Shown: piece by piece, positions 20,354 to 31,302 of the stretch
Numbering within the stretch: position 1 is the first letter of the stretch
Layout: each line of letters starts with the position of its first letter
Assembly: GCA_000333855.2 (NCBI GenBank)
Contig: CM007319.1
Span: forward strand, 1,050,639-1,114,638
Source of the DNA: Endotrypanum monterogeii
Lineage: Eukaryota; Euglenozoa; Kinetoplastea; Trypanosomatida; Trypanosomatidae
Direction of reading: 5' to 3'
Length of the DNA stretch: 64,000 nt
Notes under the pieces: model-generated
What the model was told of the DNA's origin: nothing
The model's database searches: none
What the model saw: only the letters and a program-made list of their open reading frames with translations
Position numbers and translations under genes: made by a program

Positions 20354-23300
20354 TCACTCCCACAAATTGGAGCACCACGCACTTGCCCCCAAAAACGAGA
20401 GCTGCTGTAGCGCAGAGACTGTGGGTCGGTTGACGCCGAGTCCACTGGCAGCAAAGCGCACAAGACTACGCTGCTCCTCCTTGATGCGACCACACTTGGT
20501 GAGGACCTCTTCATAGACGTCCCAGGTCACCTGATCAATTGATTCCGCTTCTGTGTACATGTGGAAGCGGCTTTGGAGGAAGATCAGGAGCAGCTCCTCC
20601 ATATGTGACATCGCAGAGGCAAAAAAATTTCGCACGCTCACAAACGTCAATGGTGCCGAGCGAGTGGCCATTTCGTATTCCCTCAAAACATTTCCAGGGT
20701 CAACAAGAACCAAGGTGGTGGCGTTGCGGTAGATGTATTCAAACACCATCAATACCTCTTCCGCGTTGACAGCCGCGGTGGGGTCGGACGAGGGCCAGCA
20801 GTAGCTGAGGTGGTACAACATGTAAGAGATGTAGTGCACCTGTGTCGGCGACGAAAATCCCCTAATCACGTCCAGGTAGGAAGCAAGGACTGGGTCCTTT
20901 TCAGACACAGCGTCCAGGTAGCACAGTATCTCGTAAAGAGTCTTCGCCACCAGCTCTGGGTAGCCGTAGCGGGACTCGAGCTCGTCGATGAGCGCCTCTT
21001 GAAAGTCACTAAGCACGTACATATCCTTGAAAAATCGCATAGCCGTGTCCTGCTGGAGCTGCAGACTGGTGCACTGTTGTGTCGCGCGGGTGAGGCAGTC
21101 GTCAAAGCGGTACTCCATGCGAATAAAAAACCGCTCAGAAGCACACGCCATCAGGTGGTCGATGGTGGATACCTCGATCATTCGAGGGGTGAGGGATCGA
21201 TAACCGCCGAATAGTTGCTGGTACAGCAACCACTCCGGCGCTCGCTCAGGGGAGAGGGGCTGCAGCCGCTGGAAAGCAACTGTGGAAGCTGTCGTAGAGT
21301 TCACTGCACCGGCGCGGTACTGGAGGGCAGGATTTTTGTCCACAAGGCCCTTGTTGGCAAACCCTTTGAAAATGCGAAGTTCTGAGTTACCAGCAAAAAC
21401 ACTCGAGTCCCCATCGGCCTCGCACTCACCACTGCCCGATGTCGACGCCGTTTGGTAGGCCGTCGAGGACCCTTCCTTTGGGGCCGCTGCAGCCACCCCG
21501 GAGGCCTTCTCCGCGTGAGCGTACTTGATCTTCACAAAGTTTGTGGCCTCAGGCACCTGAATAGGCAGAGATGGGTCAATGCGGTTCACCCGGCACAGCA
21601 GCTTCTGCTGAATGGGGTCTTCACCGGTAAAGAGCTCAATCGAGGAAAGAAAGCGATTGCTGAGAAGATCCTGCATCGGATGGCGAAAGACGCGCTTCAT
21701 GACCACCTCGGACGTCAAAATATCCGGGTTCGTCCGCTCCACTACACAGACGCCTGCTTGATCTGAATAGGGACGCGGTATGGTAAAGGCAACAGACGTG
21801 GTGGAGGCACCTAGTATGTTGGAAACCCATTGCGCACGCGCGGATTGACCTTTCCTGTCTAATAACGAGACCCTTTTGGCGCCAACGGACTCTGTCAGCG
21901 TGGGTGTAGAGTTGTGTATCTGGAGCCCTGGAGCATCAGACTGAAGACCTGCTGAGGACTGCAAAGGAGCATGGCTTTTGGATAGGGCATCACCACCTTG
22001 CGCATCCACCGTACTCGTCGGATTCGGGAAAGGGTTGCTGTCGCCGCTTTCTGTGGTCGTGAAAGTGATCCCGCTTCGTATTTTCTCAGACATTACAGGC
22101 GAGCCTGCAACTAAGGAATCTCCTTTGTTACTATTCTTCGACTTTTTGGCGCCCGTGTGCTTGGAACGCTCGCTTCGTTCCGCTTCGTACATCTCCAGAC
22201 GCTTGACCGCCACGTGCCGTTTGTTAAAGTGATCGTATACACGTTGGTCAAACAAGATCGCCACAAAGCCGTCTGTCTCATCTGGTGCCTCCTTGCTATC
22301 GCCAGTGTGAACAAGCTCTAGGGGAATTTTCTTCATTCCAGTGGAAGAGCTCTCGTCCGCAGTCGCTTCCGCCACCCCCACTTTCCTGCTTTTGCGGTTC
22401 TCGTGAACAAGGCGCCGGTAGGCTGATTCGCAGAAGTGCATATCCTCCAGAAGAACCACCACCTTGTCAGCCATTTTCGTTTTTAGGCGGTTTTGAGCCG
22501 ACTCCGGTGTCAACGCGAAGTCGTTGTCGTATGCATCAAGTACCTCGTTCACACGACTTTCTACCTGACCGAGAAACACTAGTAGTGCAACCCGTTCATC
22601 GCCTTCATCGAACAGGCTCTGTGTTTGCAGAACTTTGCTTAATTTCAGATTTCGATATCCCTCTTGCACCTGGTTTAAGTTTCCACCCCCAACCTGTTTG
22701 CGCACCCGGAAGAGCTGCAACTGTACATCTTTGTTCTCGAGGCGAAGATTTTGAACCTCACGCTGGAGTTGACGCTGCGTACTGAGCGCCTCCTGTAACT
22801 CCTTTTCCGACTTCTCTCTCAGCCGTCGATACTCTTCGCATACTTGCTCATGCTGTCGGCGGACACACTCAAGCTCAGATTCGTACCAGGTTATTTGTTC
22901 ATCCTTGTCCTCGATCCGGCGTTGTAAAAGTAAGGCCGACTCGCTGGAGGAACCGTTCCCATAGGAAGCCTCTAAAAATGCCTTTGCGCGTCTCAGTGAC
23001 TCCGCCTCATCAAAATATGTGCGACACTGGCTACCGGGAGTCGACGAGACAGCGGATGCGCTTTTTCCCGTGCTAAGGAGAGCTGTGTTCCCACTATCAA
23101 GGTCGCCCGCATCCTTCCCAGTAATGAAAATAGCTCGGCACAGCTCCACGCGGAAAAGCCGCAGTATGTCACTGATAAAGCAGCAGTTCGGCTGACCTTG
23201 TAAGACATCGCTGAATCGATCAAACAGGTCCATCGTCTTGAGCGTCCGCTTCAGCGACGGGGGCTCATCGACCCCGATTACCACAAGTTCCCTCAGCTCC

Positions 23301-23644
23301 GTCTCACATTGCAGTAGTTGACTACGCCACAATTCGCCGTTCAGATTCGGTTGAAGACTTGTGGCACTTGCCACCCCGGAGAAGTTTGTCGTAGTCGTTG
23401 CCAAAAGCGCCTCCGCTGGTGATTGTGCTTCTCGAAGTAGCGACGATTTATCCTCGTCAGTTGTTGGATGCGATACCACTGTGTTTGATGCAGCCGCACG
23501 CGCCGGTGCCTGCCGGAGGCACCCGTCTAAGCAGAACGCTTTCTTCTTGTAGACATCCACTGTGCGCCTTGTCTCAATCGAGTCCGCGGATGGGGTCGAG
23601 TGTCGAAAAACTGGAAACGCGCCGGTGCTACGCCGCTGCGACAT
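20354..23644 (-). CDS. Large coiled-coil protein of unknown function
   Basis: The gene encodes 1,096 residues from MSQRRSTGAFPVFRHSTPS. A low-complexity N-terminus (1-100) is followed by a globular part. A strong heptad coiled coil covers about 238-318 (EDKDEQITWYESELE ... QLQREVQNLRLENKD). The middle (about 430-700) is Ser/Gly/Pro-rich and likely disordered. The C-terminal 330 residues are ordered and helical, rich in aromatic and acidic residues (ERFFIRMEYRFDDCL, DVIRGFSSPTQVHYISYMLYHLSYCW). No known domain is recognised. Such proteins in trypanosomatids are often cytoskeletal or flagellar, but nothing here proves that. The ATG at 23642-23644 is preceded by pyrimidine-rich DNA. Codon use is strongly coding throughout. 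Confidence 0.88.
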   Translation of the reverse strand: MSQRRSTGAFPVFRHSTPSADSIETRRTVDVYKKKAFCLDGCLRQAPARAAASNTVVSHPTTDEDKSSLLREAQSPAEALLATTTTNFSGVASATSLQPNLNGELWRSQLLQCETELRELVVIGVDEPPSLKRTLKTMDLFDRFSDVLQGQPNCCFISDILRLFRVELCRAIFITGKDAGDLDSGNTALLSTGKSASAVSSTPGSQCRTYFDEAESLRRAKAFLEASYGNGSSSESALLLQRRIEDKDEQITWYESELECVRRQHEQVCEEYRRLREKSEKELQEALSTQRQLQREVQNLRLENKDVQLQLFRVRKQVGGGNLNQVQEGYRNLKLSKVLQTQSLFDEGDERVALLVFLGQVESRVNEVLDAYDNDFALTPESAQNRLKTKMADKVVVLLEDMHFCESAYRRLVHENRKSRKVGVAEATADESSSTGMKKIPLELVHTGDSKEAPDETDGFVAILFDQRVYDHFNKRHVAVKRLEMYEAERSERSKHTGAKKSKNSNKGDSLVAGSPVMSEKIRSGITFTTTESGDSNPFPNPTSTVDAQGGDALSKSHAPLQSSAGLQSDAPGLQIHNSTPTLTESVGAKRVSLLDRKGQSARAQWVSNILGASTTSVAFTIPRPYSDQAGVCVVERTNPDILTSEVVMKRVFRHPMQDLLSNRFLSSIELFTGEDPIQQKLLCRVNRIDPSLPIQVPEATNFVKIKYAHAEKASGVAAAAPKEGSSTAYQTASTSGSGECEADGDSSVFAGNSELRIFKGFANKGLVDKNPALQYRAGAVNSTTASTVAFQRLQPLSPERAPEWLLYQQLFGGYRSLTPRMIEVSTIDHLMACASERFFIRMEYRFDDCLTRATQQCTSLQLQQDTAMRFFKDMYVLSDFQEALIDELESRYGYPELVAKTLYEILCYLDAVSEKDPVLASYLDVIRGFSSPTQVHYISYMLYHLSYCWPSSDPTAAVNAEEVLMVFEYIYRNATTLVLVDPGNVLREYEMATRSAPLTFVSVRNFFASAMSHMEELLLIFLQSRFHMYTEAESIDQVTWDVYEEVLTKCGRIKEEQRSLVRFAASGLGVNRPTVSALQQLSFLGASAWCSNLWE

Positions 23645-24328
23645 GAGGACCGGAACAGTGCTGAGCTTTGAAGGATGGTCAGACGTATTGAAAGTATAGT
23701 GATGCTGTTATAACTGGCACAATCAACCAGTGGTGCTTTGAAATCGGGGAAAAAATAGGGAGAGAGGTCAACAGAGGGACTTGTTCGAGAAAAAAAAAGG
23801 CAATTGCAACGAGAGGGAGACAAAGAGGTTAGCAATCAGGGTAGGTACTACTGACACCCAGTCCCTGTCATCACTGTGAAGTATACCGCTTAAGGGAGTC
23901 CGCGGAGAGCCAATGAGTGCACAGGACATATACTTCTCGGAAGCTGCTTTGTCGACGAGCAACAGCACCTTCGAAGAAAACCACATTGCGAACACGAAGG
24001 TGTATCTACTGTCACATATCCACTCTTTCGGCTCGACACCGCCACCTCCCCGATTCCTGGTCTATAACAGGTTTAGGTTTTTTTGTCTGTTTTTCTAACT
24101 TCTGTGACGTTGTGCATAGAAAAAAAAAAAATTAATATATATAGTGGAAGATAGGTCCCTCTTTCCCCACATACGCACAAAGAGACAGCCAGAAAAAAAA
24201 AAATGAAGCACACGAACATGCAAAAAAAAAAGGAAACACTGGTCTCGAGAAGGAAAAAAGCCACAAACACGCACAAAAAAGCAGGATATTAACATGAGGC
24301 ATGAGCGTTTCTTTTTTAGTATTTGTTA
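23645..24328. other. Intergenic spacer
   Basis: The minus-strand tract at 24119-24230 is T-rich and the spacer has several poly-A/T runs. No gene is seen. Confidence 0.6.
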
Positions 24329-26194
24329 CTAGAAGGCTGCTGCGGGAGGTAGGGGAAATTCCTTCCACGGAAACGTCAATGCACTTGTCATGGATCGTTC
24401 CCTTGTGGGGCTCGGTCGAGAGACGAAAGGGTGCACCCACAACGTTTTTATAGGGACCAGGAGCGCGAACAAATTATTCACCGCTCCTAGTACGACTAAA
24501 GGCAGCTGTAGGTTATCAATGCCATCCATGAAACACTCCGTCAGCGTGCAAGCAGCGATCATGGTGAACGAGTAGAACACAGGCCCCGTGATCGGCACCT
24601 CGGCGATCGCGAGAACGACAAACCAAAAAAAAGTCCCACAAACGAGTCCACCCAAAGTGCCCGTCGTTGTTTTGTGTGTGATGGACGTATTGGCCCGTTC
24701 AGTGAACACAGCGTTTTTCAGGTATCGTCCGAGCGTACGCCGAGAGCTCAGGAAGAGAGAGCTCCCGATGAGCGCTGCGCAGGCGTCCACAATGCCGAGC
24801 GAGACGATACCTGGAATGATATTAATGGAGAGCTCCATGATGACTGGAAGGGGAGTTCCATCCGGAGACAGCTGACGGTACCGCATCATGAGGGAGATAC
24901 CAAGACCGATGAGTAGGTAAATGTGGGTACGCACCACGCCCTCAATGTTATCGCGGTCGTCAATATGACGGGACATGAATCTTGATATGTGATCAGACCC
25001 GTATACTTTGTAGTACCGCGCCACCTCCACGAGAACACAGAGGCTAATAGCCGCAGAGAAGGCGAACGCCATAAAGGGTGGGTCAATCATCGTAGCCGGC
25101 GTGAAGAAGATGACGGCGATGAGGTGAAATAGCTTTCGACGCACTGTTTTCCGCACATGTAGCGAGAAGAAATCTACTAGGCACACCGAGAACGGCAGAA
25201 GCGTGAGCCAAACGACCAGCGTCCCTATACGAAAATTACTAGACGTAATATACGCGTATAGCCAGCGAAGAACGTTTGCACGAAATTGGTAGCTGATAGA
25301 CACCCCAAGCACCATTGCCCCGACGAGGCTGGAGACCCAAAATATGATCGTGATTCGCTTGCGGCTCACGCGGCGACGCGACGACTTGGAATTTTTTTTC
25401 TCCGGTATCAAGCACCATCTCGAAAAGACAGAAACAAGTGCCACCGTGTATATTGTGCACAGAATCATTCCCCGGCTTGCGATGTGCGTATACGACGTTC
25501 GGTAGCCCGATGCGTCGACAAACGACGCCGACTCACGCCCAGAATCGACAGTGAAATTGTTGTTCAGGAAACTATCGCCGAGGTAGAAGCCGACAATAGA
25601 TCCAATAAGAATGGCTTCGTTATCGCCGACTACAGGAAGCAGTTTCACATAGAAGGTGAAACCAGACAAGACGAACGCGAGTGCGCCAAAGGAGAGAACT
25701 TGTTCTTGAACGATAAAGAATACCAGCGTTACTCCCACGACCGCGTAAAGCGCCATCTTGGCTATAACGTTACGGCCAAGCACTGCTCTACCCCACCACT
25801 CTCTCCTCGCAGCAAAAAGGGAAAGATAGGAGAGCAGTGTCGATGCATAAAATAGAACTGGTGATTGGCCCAAATTCATTGCGTGATCGAGGCACCGTTC
25901 CGACAAGAAAATGAGTGGCATCAGCAACCGACTCTCGCCATGCTCCGATGTGAGGGCGACGCTACAGAGGAGAAGGATACTGCACCCCTGCATCCTAAAA
26001 TTTACCGCCCACGACACGTAGGCCAGCAACACTGCCCACAATAAAAGCAATGTTGATGAGTATGAGATCTCGATGCCCCGCTGACTATCCTTCGGCTTCA
26101 CGACCGCCTCCACAGTAGAAGGCACACTCATCAACGAGCTTCTGAATTCCCCCTCTTGTGGCTTTCGGAGATAGATGGGATACTTCATCTGCAT
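24329..26194 (-). CDS. SEC59: Dolichol kinase (SEC59-like)
   Basis: This 621-residue protein starts MQMKYPIYLRKPQEG, with a second Met two codons later. It has about 12-14 hydrophobic segments across its length. The C-terminal third carries the dolichol/phytol kinase family pattern: RRKLFHLIAVIFFTPA, later ELSINIIPGIVSLGIVDACAALIGSSL, then RTLGRYLKNA with TTTGTLGG, and a final NLQLPLVVLGAVNNLF. Dolichol kinase uses CTP to phosphorylate dolichol at the ER membrane, making the lipid carrier for N-glycosylation, GPI anchors and mannosylation, all heavily used by trypanosomatids. The length is close to yeast Sec59 plus an N-terminal extension. In-frame codons before 26194 are His-Thr repeat and discounted. 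Confidence 0.87.
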   Translation of the reverse strand: MQMKYPIYLRKPQEGEFRSSLMSVPSTVEAVVKPKDSQRGIEISYSSTLLLLWAVLLAYVSWAVNFRMQGCSILLLCSVALTSEHGESRLLMPLIFLSERCLDHAMNLGQSPVLFYASTLLSYLSLFAARREWWGRAVLGRNVIAKMALYAVVGVTLVFFIVQEQVLSFGALAFVLSGFTFYVKLLPVVGDNEAILIGSIVGFYLGDSFLNNNFTVDSGRESASFVDASGYRTSYTHIASRGMILCTIYTVALVSVFSRWCLIPEKKNSKSSRRRVSRKRITIIFWVSSLVGAMVLGVSISYQFRANVLRWLYAYITSSNFRIGTLVVWLTLLPFSVCLVDFFSLHVRKTVRRKLFHLIAVIFFTPATMIDPPFMAFAFSAAISLCVLVEVARYYKVYGSDHISRFMSRHIDDRDNIEGVVRTHIYLLIGLGISLMMRYRQLSPDGTPLPVIMELSINIIPGIVSLGIVDACAALIGSSLFLSSRRTLGRYLKNAVFTERANTSITHKTTTGTLGGLVCGTFFWFVVLAIAEVPITGPVFYSFTMIAACTLTECFMDGIDNLQLPLVVLGAVNNLFALLVPIKTLWVHPFVSRPSPTRERSMTSALTFPWKEFPLPPAAAF

Positions 26195-27312
26195 TAAAGG
26201 TTTTGATGTGTGTGTATGTGTATGTGTATATGTAAGCGAGTTCACTTTGAAAATACGCGTTCGTTAAACGGAAATATCCACAACTATATATTTTTTTTTT
26301 TTCGATGGTTTCACGATGATGCGAAGGGTAGAGTGAGAACACTAGTAATAGAAAAAAAAGAAAAAGTGGATGAAAAATGAAATAATAATCGTCTTCCCTC
26401 TTTTATATCGACATTATATATACATATATATAATGAAATACATATATTATATGTTATGTATATATGTTTACCTTACTTGTTTCATCAAAAGGGGGGAGGG
26501 AGAATTGTTGGACAAGAAAACACAAATCCACGGGAGGGCGGGGGGGGGGAAGCAGATCTATTATAAGAAGTGGACAGTGGAGAAACGAAAGTAAGAAGGT
26601 GAGAATGAAAAAAAAAATTAATAAAGAGGATCAAATTCCTGAGGAGAAATAAGAAACGAAGTATAAAGTAAACGCTGTGCATCTATACATCCACTCATCA
26701 CAGAAGGAAAAACAACGCGACCATAAAAAGATAGTGAAAAGGGAGAGCGAAGGTAAGAAGCAGGGAAGGAAGAAAGAAAAAAAAACATTTTTTTCTCCAG
26801 TACGTTTCTCTCTACAGAATAGAGCGAGTCCACATACAAGAAGTGGTATGAGCCACAACATGTTCGGAAGCATTACCGTCTGCACATTAGCGTACCCGCG
26901 CCCTCCTCCGCGCAGGAGAAATTGTTTCGCCCACGTCGATCTTTCACGTTATGGGATGCAACGAGACAGACTACAGAGAGCGTGGAAAAGTAAAAAAAAT
27001 GATGCTTTTTTTTTTTACTGGCGTGCGGCGTGACCAGCAACACAGTTTATGAAAACAAGGAAATACAGTGCTTGAAATTGAGCACTGGTCGGCGTCGCAT
27101 CCACAGGTCAATTGCCGATAATTCTCTGGCGGCACATAGAACGATGTCCGTCGACAGATCAGCGGGTACTTCGGTTTTTTTTTTTTTGGAGACCGCCGCA
27201 GATATCTGCAATGAAAAACGACGACTGAGAATCGATGATGTTTTCCTTTATGCAAATATACACACACACACAGGGGGGTGGGTGGGTGAAACACAATCTT
27301 TTAAACGTCTCG

Positions 27313-27347
<35 letters not shown>

Positions 27348-27648
27348 TAGTTAACACACACCACACACACACACAGTGAAACGAGAAGTATAAAACTATC
27401 CCACAAAGAGTAGTGGCACGTATACCCGGCACGAGACCCTTTTACTGTGAGGCATCAGTATCCTCCCCCCCACACACAATAAATTACACGTACACTTTTC
27501 TGGGGAGGGGGAAGGGGAGGGGGGCAGACGTGGTGGCGTGGTTGAAGGAGCTCTCGATACGCCGTGGCGTCACTCTAACTCGATGCACCGCCTTGTCCTT
27601 GCACTTCCGCGACGAGTGTTGCGAGAGTGTATGCGTACCAAGACACCG
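26195..27648. repeat. Intergenic spacer with (TA)n and G-runs
   Basis: The spacer holds short TA runs near 26417-26460, G-runs near 26540, a (CA)n at about 27260-27272, a long (TA)n at about 27314-27344 and (CA)n runs at 27355-27376. No gene is seen. Confidence 0.6.
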
Positions 27649-30600
27649 TCACGTGTTGTGGGTGTTGCTTATCTCAGTCAGTGATCTCTCAAGATCCTGC
27701 ATGAATTGCCTCAGCGAAAACTCAACATAGGTCGGAGGAAAATGAGGGGCATTATCCCCTTCAGTGAGCCGCGCTTTCGCCACTACGTCGCGAACAGCTG
27801 AGTAGAGATCCTCGCGAGTGCGGGACACAGCTGGGATGTCCTTGTTCCCATACAAATCCTTGGCATCATAGACGGTTGGGTCGCTAAAGTGACGGTAAAA
27901 GACGTTGACGCTTATATTGTAAAGATCTGAAACCGAGGCGTCTTCGCTGTGCGTCACCTCTGCATCCGTCAGGAGTGTCGTAATCTGATGAAACCACATG
28001 GAGGGGATGAAAAGCATATCGCCCGGTCGCAAAATCACCTCCTGAGCTGCTTTGCAGGCCTCAATGAATCGCGGGTAGCGCACAAGATCCGGAGTGTCGA
28101 TGTTGACCACGGCCGATGAGCTACCTGCCATGTACAGGTTGTTATACTCACTTGGGGGAAAAAGCACCACGCGCTTTGTGCCCACGACCTGGCACAACAC
28201 GTTGTCGAGTGTGTCATAATGCGTCCACAGCTCCAGTGGCGGAGCACTCATGCGCAAACAAGACTGGTGTATTCGTGGCTCAATGTATTCCTTCGCGCCA
28301 GGAGGCAACACAAAGTCCTTGCCCAGTTCCGGGAAGTCTGTCCACAAGTTCGACCGTTCACTTTTCATGTGAGCCGCGACCGAGCGGAAGTACCAGGTCT
28401 CGCGCTCGGGTTCGTGGGTCTTACAAAAATCTTTCGTCGCGTCTTCAAAGTGTTCAATCAGTTTTTCCAGGGTAACATGACGGAAGGTAAAATTTTTGCG
28501 CACGAAGTCAAGCCGCTGCGATCTCTCGCACACATGCACGGACACCAAGGACTTTCCTTCCGTTTTTTTCAGGTACTGTGAGGAACCCCACTTGGAGAGG
28601 CAGCCCCCCAAAGGAACCTCGCGAAAGACGACGGGCTGCGTAGCTTCTTTGGAAACGTCAAGAAATGCGGCCGCGCTGTAATGCGTGTATTCACGCACAC
28701 CACCCCACGGCCTGGAGAGAAGTTGATCGTACGAGTAGACCACGCCCGGTGCAGTAGGGTATGACACCCCCGTGCCACCTCTGCGATAGGAAACCGCAGG
28801 TGAAGAAGTGCTCAAGCGCCATGCCTTCTCGTCCACGGTCTCACCGAGAAACAAGAGCTGCGGCTTTGCAGTGTACGTACCGAAAGAAAAGCATGTATAG
28901 CCTCCCCCTAGTACACCTACCACGCCCTTGCCGAGGGCAACACAGGAATGGCGCGACCACCACGGTGCCTCGGCCGGAAACGAAACCACGGCCGCAGTCG
29001 CCGACGCAGTAGCCTCGTCACAGTGGTGGTCGAAAACAGACAACGGGAGGAGCATACCAAGCGGTATGTCAGCTTTTGATGTACAGCTGCTGCCCCCCAA
29101 TATGAGGAGGAAATCCTCGTCGTCGACAGTTACGCGAGTCAGTGAGTGGGCGTAACGGCCCTCATCATGAGACACTATCAACCGAGACCACTTCCTTGTC
29201 GACAGTCGCAGCTGCCAAATATGCTCGTTGCACACATCACGGCCCAGCACGACTCCACCGTGGACAAGTACCAGATCAGACGAAAGAGCGATGGCTGCGG
29301 CAGAGTGCAGCGGAGGGGGTACCAGGCCCGCCGCTGCACAGCAATCGAGCACCTCGTAGGAGATGGTGAGGCACCTCATCGAAACAGTGACGCGAATGCA
29401 CTCTAGCTCTTCCCCAACACCCGGGTCGCTACATTTTCCGCCCAACAGCAGTAAAATCGCTTCGTCTGCAGTGCCACCGAGACTCACCATGCTGTGACGA
29501 AAGCGAGGAGAGGGACAGCAGCATGGTTCGTCGTCAGAACAAACACTCAACGCCCTCCAGCGCGCTGTCACGGGACTGCCGCTTCTGACAGTAGGCGGCA
29601 GCTCCAGCGTGAGGAGGTAGGCATCGTTGGACGGGGAGGAGGGATTGGTGCGGCCGCCCCACACGAGGTATTTTCCAGGTGCTAGGTGAGAGAAGGTATG
29701 AAACACCATCGGCGGAGGATGGGCGCTTCGAGTACATTTTCCATCTGAACCAGTGGTATGAATGTCCTTATCAGCGACAACGACAGGCAGCTCTCCCTCT
29801 TGTAAGCTATGCACATATACTGTGCTGACGCGTTGGTGCTGCTTGCCTGCCGCAAAACCACCAAAAGAGATCAGAAGACGGTCACCGTTTGCCAGTGGCT
29901 CCACCGCAACGCCACCGTTACCCCAGCCTTCAAAACCGTAGCGCGCTGACGGCCAGCTGTGCAGCGTGCCTTTCACCGACGCTGGGAGCTTCGACCGAGA
30001 AACATCTCTTGTATTGAGTGGTATTCCACCAACAGAGTACTCCACAAATGCTGGGTGAGCGGCGCAGTAGTTAGTTGCTATCGAGTCCCACGCTGTTGAC
30101 GTGATAGACATGGTAATGCCATAGTGCTCACACATCTCGCTCCACTCTTCTAGCTCATCGAATTCCTCCAACGCATCTACGCGAGCCGTCTCGGCACCAG
30201 CTAAGCAAAATGCTGAGATGCGATAGAAGTCCCCCCACCACGCGCGTCGCATACCGGCAGCGTGTGCACGGCGCGTCATGTGCGCCCCATCCGGACAAGA
30301 TTGGATGCCCAGCAACGGACTGTTTTTTTGGCGCAACGAGTTTTGCATGACGTGCCCGAAGCTGTCCGAAGGTGACACCTGGTCGTATGCCAAAAAGACT
30401 GCGTTCGGAAAAGACGCGGCAAGTAACGCGAGCAGAGCTGCGGCGTCCTCTGAAGGCATGTATTGCATAACGCACTCGGCATAAATTATAGTTGGATTTA
30501 GAGCTGAAAATCCAGCCGGGCCGTACTGATGGAGACGTGGAAGGAGCTCCGTCTGCGCGGCACGAAGATCGACGCCGACAGCCGAGTAAAAAGGACTACG

Positions 30601-31302
30601 CACTGGACACGCATACCTCTGCGGGGAGAACTGCCAGTCCGTCGGAAATGTGTGCGGGGGAGCGGCTGCCATGAGGGCGGCCTTCGATGACAGCACTGCA
30701 GGGAAATCGACATCAAGGAAAAGCACCTCCCCTCCAGGAAAAGAAACATGTTCCGACGAGGGTGAGCTCAAGAGAGATGAAGGGGACGCAGCCGCGTATG
30801 AACTGTCCCTGGTGATCAAGTCGACAGACGCCAGCAGCAGTCGAAATGCCAAGGTGTCGTAGCCGGCTCCGAGGGAGATCACCTGTACAGGCGGAGGGCA
30901 GGGTGAACTCGGTGTGACCGACGCCAGTCGTTCCGGGGCTTTAAAATACCCTTTGACAAGCCGCACGACCAAGTCCGTCATTATGGCCATGCGCAGGTAG
31001 TAGCCTCGGTTGACTAGCGGAGACCGTCTTGAGGGTTTTTTCACAAAATGCCGCAAAAACGTATCACGGATGTAATTATGGGCGACGGCTGAACGCTTGC
31101 TGACGACACTGTCATCATTCGTGTGTTGCACTCGCACATCAACGCTACTATCAACGATCTTGATTTTTTGTTTGACCTTGTTTGCTTTTTTTTCCTTCTT
31201 GCGAGACAGTGCCGCCTCTCCGAGAATCGACTGAGGGAGAAGTGAGGTAGGTGGTGAACACACCTCTTCTAAGGTGGCTTTGGTGCCCACCGACTGCATC
31301 AT
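27649..31302 (-). CDS. TYW4: tRNA wybutosine-synthesising protein 4 with fused JmjC domain
   Basis: This 1,217-residue protein starts MMQSVGTKATLEEV. Upstream in-frame start-like codons are not ATG. Residues about 70-400 form a leucine-carboxyl-methyltransferase domain: YIRDTFLRHFVKKPSRRSPLVNRG, then the AdoMet motif VISLGAGYDT (141-150). The middle has Kelch-like repeats (ISFGGFAAG, LVWGGRT, LLLGGKC, LVHGGVV, LILGGSS, GVLGGGY). The C-terminus (about 900-1150) is a JmjC/cupin domain with H1028-Y-D1030, K1043 and distal H1105 in PSMWFHQ. TYW4 methylates and methoxycarbonylates the side chain of wybutosine at position 37 of tRNA-Phe. A JmjC domain of this type (TYW5) hydroxylates it. A fused enzyme for hydroxywybutosine is inferred. 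A pyrimidine tract ends in AG immediately before the ATG. Confidence 0.9.
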   Translation of the reverse strand: MMQSVGTKATLEEVCSPPTSLLPQSILGEAALSRKKEKKANKVKQKIKIVDSSVDVRVQHTNDDSVVSKRSAVAHNYIRDTFLRHFVKKPSRRSPLVNRGYYLRMAIMTDLVVRLVKGYFKAPERLASVTPSSPCPPPVQVISLGAGYDTLAFRLLLASVDLITRDSSYAAASPSSLLSSPSSEHVSFPGGEVLFLDVDFPAVLSSKAALMAAAPPHTFPTDWQFSPQRYACPVRSPFYSAVGVDLRAAQTELLPRLHQYGPAGFSALNPTIIYAECVMQYMPSEDAAALLALLAASFPNAVFLAYDQVSPSDSFGHVMQNSLRQKNSPLLGIQSCPDGAHMTRRAHAAGMRRAWWGDFYRISAFCLAGAETARVDALEEFDELEEWSEMCEHYGITMSITSTAWDSIATNYCAAHPAFVEYSVGGIPLNTRDVSRSKLPASVKGTLHSWPSARYGFEGWGNGGVAVEPLANGDRLLISFGGFAAGKQHQRVSTVYVHSLQEGELPVVVADKDIHTTGSDGKCTRSAHPPPMVFHTFSHLAPGKYLVWGGRTNPSSPSNDAYLLTLELPPTVRSGSPVTARWRALSVCSDDEPCCCPSPRFRHSMVSLGGTADEAILLLLGGKCSDPGVGEELECIRVTVSMRCLTISYEVLDCCAAAGLVPPPLHSAAAIALSSDLVLVHGGVVLGRDVCNEHIWQLRLSTRKWSRLIVSHDEGRYAHSLTRVTVDDEDFLLILGGSSCTSKADIPLGMLLPLSVFDHHCDEATASATAAVVSFPAEAPWWSRHSCVALGKGVVGVLGGGYTCFSFGTYTAKPQLLFLGETVDEKAWRLSTSSPAVSYRRGGTGVSYPTAPGVVYSYDQLLSRPWGGVREYTHYSAAAFLDVSKEATQPVVFREVPLGGCLSKWGSSQYLKKTEGKSLVSVHVCERSQRLDFVRKNFTFRHVTLEKLIEHFEDATKDFCKTHEPERETWYFRSVAAHMKSERSNLWTDFPELGKDFVLPPGAKEYIEPRIHQSCLRMSAPPLELWTHYDTLDNVLCQVVGTKRVVLFPPSEYNNLYMAGSSSAVVNIDTPDLVRYPRFIEACKAAQEVILRPGDMLFIPSMWFHQITTLLTDAEVTHSEDASVSDLYNISVNVFYRHFSDPTVYDAKDLYGNKDIPAVSRTREDLYSAVRDVVAKARLTEGDNAPHFPPTYVEFSLRQFMQDLERSLTEISNTHNT

